This document shows, piece by piece, positions 43,099-52,273 of a DNA stretch of 64,000 nucleotides; position 1 is the first letter of the stretch; each line of letters opens with the position of its first letter. The stretch is from Caulobacter segnis ATCC 21756 (GTDB taxonomy: Bacteria; Pseudomonadota; Alphaproteobacteria; Caulobacterales; Caulobacteraceae): contig NC_014100.1 in the NCBI RefSeq assembly GCF_000092285.1, forward strand, positions 992,001-1,056,000, given 5' to 3'. Both the position numbers and the translations under genes were made by a program. The notes beneath the pieces are model-generated. The model saw only the letters and a program-made list of their open reading frames with translations, had not been told where the DNA came from and did not search any database.

Positions 43099-44283
43099 CT
43101 ACTTCGCCTTGTCCATCAGGCCCGCGAAGCGCTCGAACAGATACAGGCTGTCCGTCGGGCCGGGCGAGGCTTCCGGGTGGTGCTGGACCGAGAAGACCGG
43201 CTTGTCGGCCAGCTGGATGCCGGCGTTGGTGCCGTCGAACAGCGAGACGTGGGTCTCCTGCACCGGCGCGGGCAGCGAGGCGCTGTCCACGGTGAAGCCG
43301 TGGTTCATCGAGACGATCTCGACCTTGCCGGTGGTCAGGTCCTTCACGGGGTGGTTGGCCCCATGGTGGCCTTGCTCCATCTTCACGGTCTTGGCGCCCA
43401 GCGCCAGGGCCAGCATCTGGTGGCCCAGGCAGATGCCGAACACCGGCTTGCCGCTGGCGACCAGCTTCTGGATCTCCGGCACCGCGTACTCGCCAGTCGC
43501 CGCCGGGTCGCCCGGGCCGTTGCTCAGCAGCACGCCGTCCGGGTTACGGGCCAGGATGTCCTCGGCCGAGGTCGAGGCCGGCACCACCGTGGCGCGGGCG
43601 CCGACATGGGCCAGGGCGCGCAGGATGTTGCGCTTCACGCCGTAGTCGATGACGACCACTTCGTACTTGGGCTTGTCCAGCTTGGCGTAGCCTTCCGGCC
43701 ACGACCACAGGCCCTCGTCCCAGGTGAAGGTCTGGGTGGTCGAGGCGTCCTTGGCCAAGTCGAGGCCCTCGAGGCCGGCCCAGGCCTTGGCCTTGGCGAC
43801 CAGCGCGGGAAGGTCGAACTTGCCGTCGGGCGAGTGGGCGATGACGCCGTGCGGCATGCCGGTCTCGCGGATCTTGCGGGTCAGGGCGCGGGTGTCGATC
43901 CCGGCCAGGCCGATGACGCCGCGGTTCTTCATCCAGGCGTCGAAGTCGCCGCCAGCGCGCCAGTTGGCCTGCTCGGTCGGGACGTCGCGGAACAGGGCGC
44001 CGCGGGCGGCGGTCTCGGCCACGCCGGTGATCTGCTCGACGTCTTCGACGTTCGTGCCGACATTGCCGATGTGCGGGAAGGTGAAGGCCACGATCTGGGC
44101 CATGTAGGAGGGGTCCGTCAGGATCTCCTGGTAGCCGGTCATGGCGGTGTTGAAGCACACCTCGCCGACCGCGTCGCCGACCGCGCCGCAGCCCACGCCT
44201 TGCAGGATCGTGCCGTCGGCCAGGGCCAGAACGCCCGTTACGCCTTCAAGGAGGGTGACGCCGGGGAGAAGGTCTTGGGACAT
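43099..44283 (-). CDS. carA: Carbamoyl-phosphate synthase small subunit
   Basis: 394 aa from ATG 44283 (AGGAG 11 bases upstream). It is the glutamine amidotransferase that feeds ammonia to CarB. The N-terminal small-subunit domain has [20 protein letters not shown]. The amidotransferase domain shows [11 protein letters not shown], the nucleophile loop [16 protein letters not shown], and the His/Glu of [12 protein letters not shown]. carB is 17 kb away on the other strand. A long leader with two terminator-like hairpins precedes it. Confidence 0.97.
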   Translation of the reverse strand: MSQDLLPGVTLLEGVTGVLALADGTILQGVGCGAVGDAVGEVCFNTAMTGYQEILTDPSYMAQIVAFTFPHIGNVGTNVEDVEQITGVAETAARGALFRDVPTEQANWRAGGDFDAWMKNRGVIGLAGIDTRALTRKIRETGMPHGVIAHSPDGKFDLPALVAKAKAWAGLEGLDLAKDASTTQTFTWDEGLWSWPEGYAKLDKPKYEVVVIDYGVKRNILRALAHVGARATVVPASTSAEDILARNPDGVLLSNGPGDPAATGEYAVPEIQKLVASGKPVFGICLGHQMLALALGAKTVKMEQGHHGANHPVKDLTTGKVEIVSMNHGFTVDSASLPAPVQETHVSLFDGTNAGIQLADKPVFSVQHHPEASPGPTDSLYLFERFAGLMDKAK

Positions 44284-44623
44284 TCTGTTGAGCGCTCCTG
44301 AACGCAATCGGGCCCGGAATTGGGCGGTCATTTTCGCAAAAAGGCGGACCCGGGGTAACCCCCGTCCGGCCCCCGCGCGCAGGGGCGTCTCCTTGCAAGA
44401 AAGCGGACGGGCTTTGGGCCCGTCCGCCGCGCAAACGGCGCGGTGTCTAGGGGGTATGGGGGAGGGGGTCAACCCCTCGTTTTTCCTCGGCTGATCACAC
44501 GGATTTTCCGAGGTTCCACATTCCCGTGATCGGCGAACGGAGACCCTCGCGCGGAGGGCGAAAAACACCTTATAGTAAACGGCTTCCGGACATCGAAGCG
44601 CGGCGGACACGGGAGGACGGCCC
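44284..44623 (-). promoter_or_regulatory. carA leader with two terminator-like hairpins
   Basis: 340 bases between carA and the divergent DUF1272 gene. Reading along the carA strand, hairpin 1 (44403-44427, arms GCGGACGGGC / GCCCGTCCGC) is followed by TTTCTT, and hairpin 2 (44345-44368, stem CGGAC with inner GGGG/CCCC) is followed by CC and TTTTT (44338-44342). A short stem CGCCG/CGGCG just before hairpin 1 overlaps its left arm. The layout resembles transcription attenuation; no leader peptide with Arg or pyrimidine-linked codons was identified. Confidence 0.6.
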
Positions 44624-44908
44624 ATGCTCGAGTTGCGTCCCAATTGCGAGTGCTGCGACCGCGATCTGCCGCCCGCCAGCGACGCCGCGCGAATCTGCAC
44701 CTTCGAGCACACCTTCTGCGCCGACTGCGCGGAGCTGCGCTTCGACGAGGTCTGCCCGGACTGCGGCGGCGGCCTGGTCGCCCGCCCGATCCGACCCGAG
44801 GTCCAACTGCATCGCTTCCCGGCCTCGCTTCGGCGGGTGCTGAAGGCGCATCGGCCGGCGGCGACCGTCCGGACGCCTGGGCGGGAGCGGCCGGCGGAGT
44901 GGGTGTAG
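44624..44908 (+). CDS. DUF1272 zinc-binding domain protein
   Basis: 94 aa, ATG 44624 with GGGAGGA upstream. The first 60 residues carry a Cys-rich fold: [29 protein letters not shown] and [16 protein letters not shown], the DUF1272 signature. Eight cysteines probably bind two zinc ions. The tail is Arg/Pro rich. Function unknown. A family A repeat follows. Confidence 0.85.
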   Translation: MLELRPNCECCDRDLPPASDAARICTFEHTFCADCAELRFDEVCPDCGGGLVARPIRPEVQLHRFPASLRRVLKAHRPAATVRTPGRERPAEWV

Positions 44909-44934
44909 GGTCCCTTTCCTGCTCGACCGCCTGA

Positions 44935-45071
44935 GCGCCCCCTCCGTCACGTCGCCTATCGGCGCCGCGCCACCTCCCCCGCGAGCGGGGCAGGAGGGAA
45001 GCGGTTTCATCCTCACCCGTGCAACGGGGGAGGTGGATCGATGCGGATACGCATCGAGACGGAGGGGGCGC
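44935..45071. repeat. Family A palindromic repeat, copy 3
   Basis: Full outer arms (GCGCCCCCTCCGTC, GACGGAGGGGGCGC) with inner CGATGCGGATACGCATCG and CCACCTCCCCCG blocks. It lies between the DUF1272 gene and the TonB receptor promoter. Confidence 0.9.
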
Positions 45072-45311
45072 TGAGCGCCTTAACCCTCCCCTAACCAAAC
45101 ACCGTGGCGCCGGCGCCGCAGTGGCCAACCAAAGGTCCGACAGGTCTCCGGCAACGAGGTCTGACCACGTTGACACATGAGGACATACCTCGTAACGCTT
45201 CCAGTGTGACCGCTACCACTGTCTTTTGGCAGGGCGTCAGACTCTAAAAAGAGTCGGCGGGTCGCGGCGAACAACGAACTGGCGCGATGCGCCAACCTTA
45301 GGGGGAGAAAC
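45072..45311 (+). promoter_or_regulatory. TonB receptor promoter with xylose-motif-like operator
   Basis: TTGACA (45170-45175) is a likely -35 box; TAACGC (45193-45198) may be the -10. TGTGACCGCTACCA (45205-45218), reverse TGGTAGCGGTCACA, follows directly and would be covered by a repressor. The same motif (TGGTAGCGGTAACG) lies upstream of the xylanase gene at 57607-57620, and it resembles the Caulobacter xylose operator. A ribosome site GGGGGAGA precedes ATG 45312. Confidence 0.6.
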
Positions 45312-48300
45312 ATGCGGACTACTCCACAAAACCGTTCCGCCCGTCGTCTGGCTCTGATCGGCGCGACCTGCCTGACCACTTTGGCGATCGGCCAGGCCGC
45401 TTACGCCCAGACCGCCCAGGCCCCGGCCGCCGTCGCCGATGACACCGCCGTCGAAGAGATCGTCGTCACCGGCTATCGCAAGAGCCTGGCGCAATCGACG
45501 GTCGCCAAGCGCGAGACCACCGGCTTCGCCGACGCGATCTTCGCCGAAGACATCGGCAAGTTCCCCGACTCCAACATCGCCGAGTCGTTCAACCGCATTC
45601 CCGGCATCACCATCACCCGCGACATCACGGGCGAAGGCACGAACGTCGCCATCCGCGGTCTGGGTTCGAACTTCACCAACGTGACCCTGAACGGCGCCTC
45701 GATCGCCGTGGCCTCGTCGGGGGCGACCGACGCGCAGGGCACCGACCGCTCGGTCGACCTGTCGTTCTTCCCGACCGACCTCTTCACCAAGCTGACGGTG
45801 AACAAGAGCTACTCGGCCAGCCTGCTGGAAGGCGGCGCGGCGGGTAACATCGACATGCGCTCGGCGCGTCCGTTCGATCGTCCCGGCCAGCACCTGACCA
45901 TGAACGTCCAGGGCGTGAAGCCGGACGGCGCCAAGCTGGGCGCCAAGGGCTCGCTGATCGCCAGCAAGACCTGGGACAATTTCGGCGTTCTGTTCGGGTT
46001 CTCGGGCCAGCGCCTGCACACCGACACGCGCGGCTACGAGACGATCGGCTTCACCAACCCGAACCTGTCGGCCGCCCAGTGCGGCGCGACCAGCGGCTGT
46101 AACGCCACGGGCGGCGGCAACTGGACGATCCCGGCCACGGTGCCGGTCGGCGCGGGCGCGGGCCTGGTGGCCGGCACGGTCATCGACCGCGACTTCCTGC
46201 TCTCCAAGAACCCCGGCGCGACCATCCAGCAGATCGACAACGGCCTGCTGCCGCGCCTGGGCCGTCCGTCGGCCGAGTACGGCCGTCGCGACCGGATCAA
46301 CCTGGTCGGCAGCGTCGAGTGGCGTCCGAACGACGACATGAACTTCTATGTCGACGGCATGTACGGCTACAAGGACAACGATCTTGAGCGGATCGACATG
46401 GCCTGGATCGTGCGCAACGGCGCGATCATTCCGACGAACACCAAGTACGACAAGACCGACTGCTCGACGGGCTGCACCGTCACTCAGGGCACGTACGCCA
46501 ACTCGCAGTTCTTCCTGGAATACCGCCCCTATCTCGAAAAGACCGAGCTGTGGGGCATCAATCCGGGCGGCGAATGGCGCATCAGCGACACGCTGAAGGT
46601 CGAGGCCCAAGCCAACTACACCAAGAGCAATTTCCACCGCGAAAGCCCGACCTTCGGTCCGGTGACCGCGCTGGGTCTCGGCACGACGGTGGACTACACC
46701 TACAACCCGAACGGCCCGCCGACGATCAAGAGCAGCGTCGACCTGAACAACCCGGCCAACTTCGTGTGGACCGGCGGTCGCCTGAACATGCAGGACGAAA
46801 AGCGCTGGTATGAGACGAAGGGCGCGCGCGCCGTCGTCACCTGGGGCGACGAGAAGCTGAACCTGAAGTTCGGCGGCAACTACGACGACGTCTCGCGCAC
46901 CATCCGCGGCTACGACAACACCGGTCCGTGGCAGAACGCGACCTGCGGCAACAACCCCAGCATCAACCTGACCTCGCCCAACGGCCAGCCGCCCTGCCAA
47001 GGCCTGAACCAGCCGGGCGCCGCGCCGGCCGGCTATCCGACCTATCCGGGCTACGGCACGGGCGCCACGGCCGGCCAGACCGGCACGCTGACCTACGGCG
47101 GCTCGCTGATCCCGACCGCCAATCTGGCCAGCTACCTGAAGCCCGGCCCGGCCGGCTTCGTCACGGTCGACTGGGACAAGGTCAAAAAGGCCACCAACTA
47201 CGACGCGCTGCACGACGCCTCGCCGGAAACCGGCGGCTCCAACACCGGCGCCAGCGGCGGCTACATCAACGAGAAGAACAGCGCGGCCTACACCGAGCTG
47301 AACGGCGTCACCCAGGTGCTGGACAGCGACCTGCGCTACAACGTCGGCATCCGCTACGTGCACACCAAGCAGACCATCGGCGGCCGCGTCTCGCTGGCGG
47401 ATCCGCGCAACACCCTGCCGGGCGGCGCTCAGCTGCCGGACGGCGCGCGCTATCCGAACATCACCAACTTCGTCTACACCGAGAACACCTATTCGAAGTG
47501 GCTGCCGGCCGCGAACATCGCCTATGACATCGGCGAGCACGCCGTGGCCCGCGTCGCGGTCTCGGAAACGATGACCCGTCCGGATCCGGCCGCCCAGCTG
47601 CCGGGCGTGTCCTTCGGCGCCCCGTCGGCCGACCAGGCCACGATCGGCAACTCGGCCCTGAAGCCGTACTTCTCGAAGAACATCGACCTGGGCTTCGAGC
47701 TCTACACCGGCCAGGAAGGCGTGATCGCGGTCAACGCGTTCCGCAAGTCGCTGACCGGCTTCACGACCAACAACGTCGTGACCCAGCCGTTCTCGTACCT
47801 GGCCCAGTACGGCATCACCTACGACACCCTGAACGACACCCAGAAGACGGCCATCAACTCGCGTGGCGGCCCGACCCAGGCGCAAGTCCAGATCCAGTCG
47901 CAGATCAACGTGCCGAACAAGCTCACGATCAACGGCCTGGAATTCCAGTGGGTTCAGCCGCTGGACTTCCTGACCAGCCGCTTCGGCGTCGAGGGCCTGG
48001 GCTTCAACGCCAACGCCACCATCGTCGACCAGACCAGCAACGGTCCGGCGATCGCCTACGGCGTGGCCAAGTACACCTACAACCTGACGGGCTACTACGA
48101 GCACAACGGGATCAGCCTGCGTCTGAGCCACGTGTACCGGAAGGGCTCGCAGTCCAGCGGCGCCAACCAGAACGGCGTCACTCAGGCCGCTCTGTTCTCG
48201 GACACGTACAAGCAGACGGACTTCTCCTCGAGCTACGACCTCGAGAAGCTCCTCGGCATGAAGAACGCGCCGCAGCTGACCTTCAACGTCACCAACCTGA

Positions 48301-48401
48301 CCAACGAGGCGCTGCGCTCGCACTTCCAGTACGACAACGCGACCTTCACCTACTACAAGCCCGGCCGCCAATACGTGGTCGGCATGCGGATGAGCTTCTA
48401 G
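45312..48401 (+). CDS. TonB-dependent receptor, Xanthomonas/Caulobacter oligosaccharide type
   Basis: 1029 aa outer-membrane receptor. A signal peptide ends at AAYAQ. The plug domain (about 50-200) begins with the TonB-box region DTAVEEIVVTGYRKSL and shows GKFPDSNIAESFNRIPGI and AIRGLGSNFTNVTLNG. The beta-barrel ends YYKPGRQYVVGMRMSF, with terminal Phe for BAM recognition. The size and the CUT/TIGR01782-like features fit carbohydrate importers of Caulobacter. An upstream site resembling the xylose operator suggests that it imports xylo-oligosaccharides. A good terminator follows. Confidence 0.93.
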   Translation: MRTTPQNRSARRLALIGATCLTTLAIGQAAYAQTAQAPAAVADDTAVEEIVVTGYRKSLAQSTVAKRETTGFADAIFAEDIGKFPDSNIAESFNRIPGITITRDITGEGTNVAIRGLGSNFTNVTLNGASIAVASSGATDAQGTDRSVDLSFFPTDLFTKLTVNKSYSASLLEGGAAGNIDMRSARPFDRPGQHLTMNVQGVKPDGAKLGAKGSLIASKTWDNFGVLFGFSGQRLHTDTRGYETIGFTNPNLSAAQCGATSGCNATGGGNWTIPATVPVGAGAGLVAGTVIDRDFLLSKNPGATIQQIDNGLLPRLGRPSAEYGRRDRINLVGSVEWRPNDDMNFYVDGMYGYKDNDLERIDMAWIVRNGAIIPTNTKYDKTDCSTGCTVTQGTYANSQFFLEYRPYLEKTELWGINPGGEWRISDTLKVEAQANYTKSNFHRESPTFGPVTALGLGTTVDYTYNPNGPPTIKSSVDLNNPANFVWTGGRLNMQDEKRWYETKGARAVVTWGDEKLNLKFGGNYDDVSRTIRGYDNTGPWQNATCGNNPSINLTSPNGQPPCQGLNQPGAAPAGYPTYPGYGTGATAGQTGTLTYGGSLIPTANLASYLKPGPAGFVTVDWDKVKKATNYDALHDASPETGGSNTGASGGYINEKNSAAYTELNGVTQVLDSDLRYNVGIRYVHTKQTIGGRVSLADPRNTLPGGAQLPDGARYPNITNFVYTENTYSKWLPAANIAYDIGEHAVARVAVSETMTRPDPAAQLPGVSFGAPSADQATIGNSALKPYFSKNIDLGFELYTGQEGVIAVNAFRKSLTGFTTNNVVTQPFSYLAQYGITYDTLNDTQKTAINSRGGPTQAQVQIQSQINVPNKLTINGLEFQWVQPLDFLTSRFGVEGLGFNANATIVDQTSNGPAIAYGVAKYTYNLTGYYEHNGISLRLSHVYRKGSQSSGANQNGVTQAALFSDTYKQTDFSSSYDLEKLLGMKNAPQLTFNVTNLTNEALRSHFQYDNATFTYYKPGRQYVVGMRMSF

Positions 48402-48465
48402 GCTCATCGACTTCTGGTCCGGGCTCTTCGGCGCCCGGACCGCGCTTCCTCCCCCAAGACCATCT

Positions 48466-48494
48466 GGCCCGGCCTTGCGCCGGGCCTTCTTTTT
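48466..48494 (+). terminator. Intrinsic terminator of the TonB receptor gene
   Basis: Arms GGCCCGGC (48466-48473) and GCCGGGCC (48479-48486) around a 5-base loop, then TTCTTTTT. A weaker stem GTCCGGG/CCCGGAC (48417-48423, 48434-48440) precedes it. Confidence 0.85.
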
Positions 48495-48603
48495 GGGCCG
48501 TGCGGGTCTCTCGCGGACAATCTGTCGCAGCCGATTCCGGCGTCAGGGTTCCGACCCGTTAACGAGGATCGGGCTAGCTAGATCGGGTAGGAGCGCACAC
48601 CGA

Positions 48604-48738
48604 ATGATCCCGACCCCGCCGCACGAACTGTTCTCGGCCACCCGCCTGGTCCTTGGCTTCGCCGAGGCCGTGGTGGGCATGGTGCTGTCCGCCGCCGTGC
48701 CCGTGAGCCTGGTCGTCTTCGCCGTCCTGACCTTCTGA
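48604..48738 (+). CDS. Small membrane protein
   Basis: 44 aa, ATG 48604 with AGGAG 10 bases upstream. Nearly all of it is one or two hydrophobic helices (LVLGFAEAVVGMVLSAAVPV and SLVVFAVLTF) after a short polar start (MIPTPPHELFSATR). No family recognised. Lies between the receptor terminator and the HAD gene, same strand. Confidence 0.45.
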   Translation: MIPTPPHELFSATRLVLGFAEAVVGMVLSAAVPVSLVVFAVLTF

Positions 48739-48834
48739 CCCCGCCCGTCTGACGCTGCTCATCCGCCCTGGCCCTCCGGCATGGTGTCGGAAGGGGCGTG
48801 TCGTCGCGCCTTGGCCGATGCTATGTCGTCGGCC

Positions 48835-49536
48835 ATGACGAGCATCACCACCGTCGGCGTCGACGCCGACGACACCCTCTGGCACTGCGAAAGCCTGTTC
48901 CGCCTCTCGCACCAGCGCTTCCTGGACCTGCTGTCCGAGCACGGCGACCCCGAGAAGATCGAGGCCCAGCTGACGGCCGTCGAGAAGCGCAATCTGCGGG
49001 TCTACGGCTACGGGGCCAAGGGCTTCACCCTGTCGATGATCGAGACCGCGCTGGAGGTCACCGACGGCCGCGTCGACACCCGCGTGATCCGCGAGATCCT
49101 GGCCGTCGGCCGCGAGATGCTGACCGAGCCGATCGAGCCCCTGCCGGGCGTCGAGAACGCCCTGGCCGAGCTTTCCAAGCGCTACCGCCTGATCCTGGTG
49201 ACGAAGGGCGATCTGCTGCACCAGGAGCAGAAGCTGGCCTCCTCGGGCCTGGGCGACTACTTCGTGGCCGTCGAGATCGTGTCCGAGAAGGACGCCAGCA
49301 CCTATCGCCGGGTGTTCGACCGCTACGGCACCGGCGCCGAGCAGGCGGTGATGGCCGGCAACTCGATGAAGTCAGACATCCTGCCCGCGCTCGAAGCCGG
49401 CTGCTGGGGCGCCCTGATCCCATACCCGCTGGTCTGGTCGCACGAAGCCGCCGACGCGCCGGTCGGGCACGCGCGCTATGTCGAGCTAGGCAGCATCAGC
49501 GAGCTGCCGGCGTGGGTGGATGGGGTTTCGCGCTAA
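48835..49536 (+). CDS. HAD-family hydrolase
   Basis: 233 aa from ATG 48835; an earlier in-frame ATG at 48781 adds 18 residues unlike the family. Motif I is GVDADDTLWHCE (nucleophile and acid Asp), motif II is LVTKGDLLHQEQKL, and motif IV is GNSMKSDILPAL. The cap lies between them. HAD enzymes of this type are phosphatases for small metabolites or nucleotides; the substrate is not clear. A family A repeat follows. Confidence 0.87.
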   Translation: MTSITTVGVDADDTLWHCESLFRLSHQRFLDLLSEHGDPEKIEAQLTAVEKRNLRVYGYGAKGFTLSMIETALEVTDGRVDTRVIREILAVGREMLTEPIEPLPGVENALAELSKRYRLILVTKGDLLHQEQKLASSGLGDYFVAVEIVSEKDASTYRRVFDRYGTGAEQAVMAGNSMKSDILPALEAGCWGALIPYPLVWSHEAADAPVGHARYVELGSISELPAWVDGVSR

Positions 49537-49537
49537 A

Positions 49538-49670
49538 GCGCCCCCTCCGTCTCGTCGCGTATCCGCGCCGATCCACCTCCCCCGCAAGCGGGGCAGGAGG
49601 GAGCGGCTTCTTCCTCACCCGTGAAACGGGGGAGGTGGCGCGATGCGAAGCATCGTGACGGAGGGGGCGC
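49538..49670. repeat. Family A palindromic repeat, copy 4
   Basis: Full outer arms and inner CCACCTCCCCCG blocks. It fills the gap between the convergent HAD and acyltransferase genes and ends exactly at the acyltransferase stop. Confidence 0.9.
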
Positions 49671-50750
49671 TCATGCCTGCTTCTTCCCCAGCCCCGCCAT
49701 CCAGTCCCGCGCCGGGCGCTCGAAAAGCACCAGCGACAGGTAGGCGATCGGGAACAGGGCCACGACCCAGAACAGGACCCACAGGCGCATCAGGTCGCCG
49801 TTCAGGTTCCACATGCCCAGGCCCACCCAGGCCAGGCCCATCTTCAGGGCGATGGGGTGCAGCAGGTACAGGCTGAACGACAGCTGGGCCCAGGGCGCCA
49901 ACCGCTGGCTGACGCCGCCCTGGACGCCCTTGGCGTCGGCCGCCACGCCCAGCAGGCCGATCGCATAGACGACGAACAGCAGGGCCGTGCGCGGCGTCCC
50001 CGCCCACGAGGCGACCAGATAGGCGCCCAGCAGCAGCCACATCAGCAGGTTCGGACGTGGGATCCTCGCTAGCCGGTCGCGTAGCTGGAAGGCGGCCATG
50101 CCGATCAGGAAACCGGGGACCGCGCGCAGCACGCCGTAGTCCCAGGTCCACTGGTGGAACGGCCGGTCGCCATGCGGGGTCTGCAGCAGGACCACGATCG
50201 ACAGCAGGGCCGCCCCCAGAGTGACCCAGGGGCCGCGCGCGGTCAGCAGGAACAGCAGCGGCAGGATCAGGTACATCCCCATCTCGGCGCTGATGGCCCA
50301 GCTGACGAAGTTCCAGGTCTGCGAATGGCAGACGCCCCAGGCGTGGACGAACAGGATGTTGGGCACGATGCAGGCCACGTCATAGCGGCGCGGATCGCTG
50401 TCCTGGACCCAGCCGGCGGCGCCGGCGGCGGCCACGGCGATGAACACCAGCATGGTCGCCCAGTGCAGCGGTCCCAGCCGCGCCACGCGCTTCTGCAGGA
50501 AGTCGAGATACTTGGCGACGGTGGTCAGGCGCCCTGTGTAGATCGCCGCCATCACATAGCCGGAGATCAGGAAGAACAGGTCCACGATCAGGCTGAAGGT
50601 CTTGATCGTATCGTCCGCCCACTGCCAGTGGCCGTCCAGGTTGATGAACCGGTTGAAGTGGAACACCACGATCATGACCGCCCCGACGATCCGCAGGGCG
50701 TCGAGATGCAGCATCTGGTCGGAATCAGGCTTCAGGGGCGGGAGGCGCAT
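49671..50750 (-). CDS. Acyltransferase family 3 membrane protein (OafA/OpgC type)
   Basis: 359 aa from ATG 50750, with GGAGG-type purines before it. About ten membrane helices. The family start LHLDALRIVGAVMIVVFHFN has the conserved His in the FHF segment, which is thought to catalyse acyl transfer to sugars. Polar loops carry LDGHWQWADDTIKTFSL and YLLHPIALKMGLAW. It probably acetylates a cell-surface glycan. Family A repeats flank both sides of the gene. Confidence 0.88.
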   Translation of the reverse strand: MRLPPLKPDSDQMLHLDALRIVGAVMIVVFHFNRFINLDGHWQWADDTIKTFSLIVDLFFLISGYVMAAIYTGRLTTVAKYLDFLQKRVARLGPLHWATMLVFIAVAAAGAAGWVQDSDPRRYDVACIVPNILFVHAWGVCHSQTWNFVSWAISAEMGMYLILPLLFLLTARGPWVTLGAALLSIVVLLQTPHGDRPFHQWTWDYGVLRAVPGFLIGMAAFQLRDRLARIPRPNLLMWLLLGAYLVASWAGTPRTALLFVVYAIGLLGVAADAKGVQGGVSQRLAPWAQLSFSLYLLHPIALKMGLAWVGLGMWNLNGDLMRLWVLFWVVALFPIAYLSLVLFERPARDWMAGLGKKQA

Positions 50751-50770
50751 GGGGCAAGCTGTGGCATGAG

Positions 50771-50882
50771 ACGCCCCCTCCGTCACGATGCTTCGCATCG
50801 CGCCACCTCCGGCTTTACCCCTCCTGCCCCGCTTGCGGGGGAGGTGGCGCGGCGCCGATAGGCGACGTGACGGAGGGGGCGC
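50771..50882. repeat. Family A palindromic repeat, copy 5
   Basis: Bounds the DUF559 gene on its C-terminal side. The gene's stop lies inside the repeat, so 68 bases are shared between them. Confidence 0.9.
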
Positions 50883-51255
50883 TCTTTCGGGCGCGTTGCC
50901 TCATCAGGTCCATGCAGGTGCCCCAGATCCCGTCCGCGACGCCTGTCGGATCGCGCATGACGTCGTCAGCGGCGTAGCGCAGGATCTCCAGTCCTTGGTC
51001 ACGCATCCACGCGTCGCGCCGCTCATCCCTAGCGCCCTGACCACCCATGTTGTGGCCCCAGCCGTCGATCTCGATCACCAGTCGGGCTTGCGAACAGTAG
51101 AAGTCAGCGATGTAAGGGCCGATCGGGTGCTGGCGCCGGATGCGAGGTCCGCCGGGCTGTCGCGAGCGGAGGCGAACCCAAAGTATGACCTCCGGCGGAG
51201 TCATCTCGCGGCGTAACGACTTCGCGCGCGTGTGGGTTCGGCTGAGTGATCGCAT
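50815..51255 (-). CDS. DUF559 nuclease-like protein flanked by family A repeats
   Basis: 146 aa from ATG 51255. DUF559 is related to Vsr and other PD-(D/E)XK nucleases. Visible: RAKSLRREMTPPEVILWVRL at the start, RRQHPIGPYIADFYC with the active-site Asp, then RLVIEIDGWGH with the Glu and Asp of E-x-D. The last 21-22 residues ([19 protein letters not shown] and on) are translated from the family A repeat at 50771-50882. Another copy lies just upstream at 51275. The repeat-bounded layout suggests a moving or repeat-processing cassette; function inferred. Confidence 0.82.
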   Translation of the reverse strand: MRSLSRTHTRAKSLRREMTPPEVILWVRLRSRQPGGPRIRRQHPIGPYIADFYCSQARLVIEIDGWGHNMGGQGARDERRDAWMRDQGLEILRYAADDVMRDPTGVADGIWGTCMDLMRQRARKSAPSVTSPIGAAPPPPQAGQEG

Positions 51256-51274
51256 GGGTTGAGTGTGCGCCTTT

Positions 51275-51406
51275 GCGCCCCCTCCGTCACGATGCTTCGC
51301 ATCGCGCCACCTCCCCCGTTGCACGGGTGAGGAGGGTGACCGTCATCCTACCCCGCTTGCGGGGGAGGAGGCGTGGCGCCGATAGGCGACGTGACGGAGG
51401 GGGCGC
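51275..51406. repeat. Family A palindromic repeat, copy 6
   Basis: Full outer arms. It lies 19 bases upstream of the DUF559 start and just after the GntR gene stop, so both DUF559 borders carry a copy. Confidence 0.9.
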
Positions 51407-51414
51407 TCTTCGCC

Positions 51415-52164
51415 CTAGATCGCCACCCGCTTGGCGATCGCGCTGCGGCGGGCCTTGGTTTCCTGCTGGGCTTTCTGGACCGCTTCGGTCTCGGTCGCGT
51501 GGAGCAGGTGGTCGATGACGCGTTCCAGGTGGTCGCGCATGGCCTGGCGGGCGGCGGCGGGGTCGCGGGCCTTCAGGGCGTCGACCACGCGGCGGTGCTC
51601 GACGATGCGGGGCTCCAGGCCCATGCCGCGGGCGCGGGCCAGGATGTTGCGGGCCAGGGGCGAGCGGTTGCGCCAGTCCCACAGGTTCTCGATCGTGGCG
51701 ATGATCGCGCCGTTGCCGGTGGCCCGGGCGATGGTCAGGTGGAACTCGCGGTCGGCGTCCTCGCCCCGGATCTCCTCCTCCTCGTGCATCCGCCGCAGCA
51801 GGCCCTCGAGCTCGACGATCTGGTCGTCGGTGATCGAGGTGGCGGCCAGGGCCGCGGCCTCGCCCTCGAACAGCCGGCGGGCCTCGATCAGCTCGAAGGC
51901 GCCGATCTCGAAGTCGATGTCGGCCGAGGGCGCGATCGGGCGCACATTGCCGGTGACGTATATGCCCAGACCGTGACGGGCCTCGATCATGCCCAGCATT
52001 TCCAGGGCGATCATCGCCTCGCGCAGGGTGGGGCGGGAAACCCCGAACTGCTCGGCCAGCTCGCGCTCGGTCGGCAGTCGGTCGCCGATCCGGTACTGTC
52101 CCGCCTCGATGGCCTCGGCCACGGTGTCGGCGATCTTACGGTAGAGCTTGACGTTGTCTGACAT
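51415..52164 (-). CDS. FadR-type GntR transcriptional regulator
   Basis: 249 aa from ATG 52164. The N-terminal winged helix carries IGDRLPTERELAEQFGVSRP and TLREAMIALEMLGM, the GntR signature. The C-terminal helical FCD domain (from about 95) contains FHLTIARATGNG and ARDPAAARQAMRDHLERV with the Asp/His set that binds a metal and a small acid. The UxuR/ExuR-like subgroup senses hexuronate products, which fits the adjacent mannonate dehydratase and alpha-glucuronidase genes. Target sites are inferred at 53593-53634. Confidence 0.87.
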   Translation of the reverse strand: MSDNVKLYRKIADTVAEAIEAGQYRIGDRLPTERELAEQFGVSRPTLREAMIALEMLGMIEARHGLGIYVTGNVRPIAPSADIDFEIGAFELIEARRLFEGEAAALAATSITDDQIVELEGLLRRMHEEEEIRGEDADREFHLTIARATGNGAIIATIENLWDWRNRSPLARNILARARGMGLEPRIVEHRRVVDALKARDPAAARQAMRDHLERVIDHLLHATETEAVQKAQQETKARRSAIAKRVAI

Positions 52165-52201
52165 GGTCGGCGAAAGGGCCCGAAAGACGCTAGCTTGTCT
52201 A

Positions 52202-52223
52202 GGTCCGGATTCTAACACGGACC
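52202..52223. promoter_or_regulatory. Inverted repeat upstream of the GntR gene
   Basis: GGTCCG (52202-52207) and CGGACC (52218-52223) with 10 bases between them, 38 bases upstream of ATG 52164. It could be an autoregulatory site. The GGTC/GACC core recurs in a palindrome at 53626-53634. Confidence 0.4.
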
Positions 52224-52273
52224 ATGGCGACGCTTGGCGTGTTTTCTCCTGTCAGGCTTTCTCGCCGCTCTGG

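Noticed and set aside
45237-48407. 1056-codon frame antisense to the TonB receptor
   Set aside because: Val/Gly/Arg-rich antisense reading without motifs; the receptor has signal, plug and barrel on the + strand.
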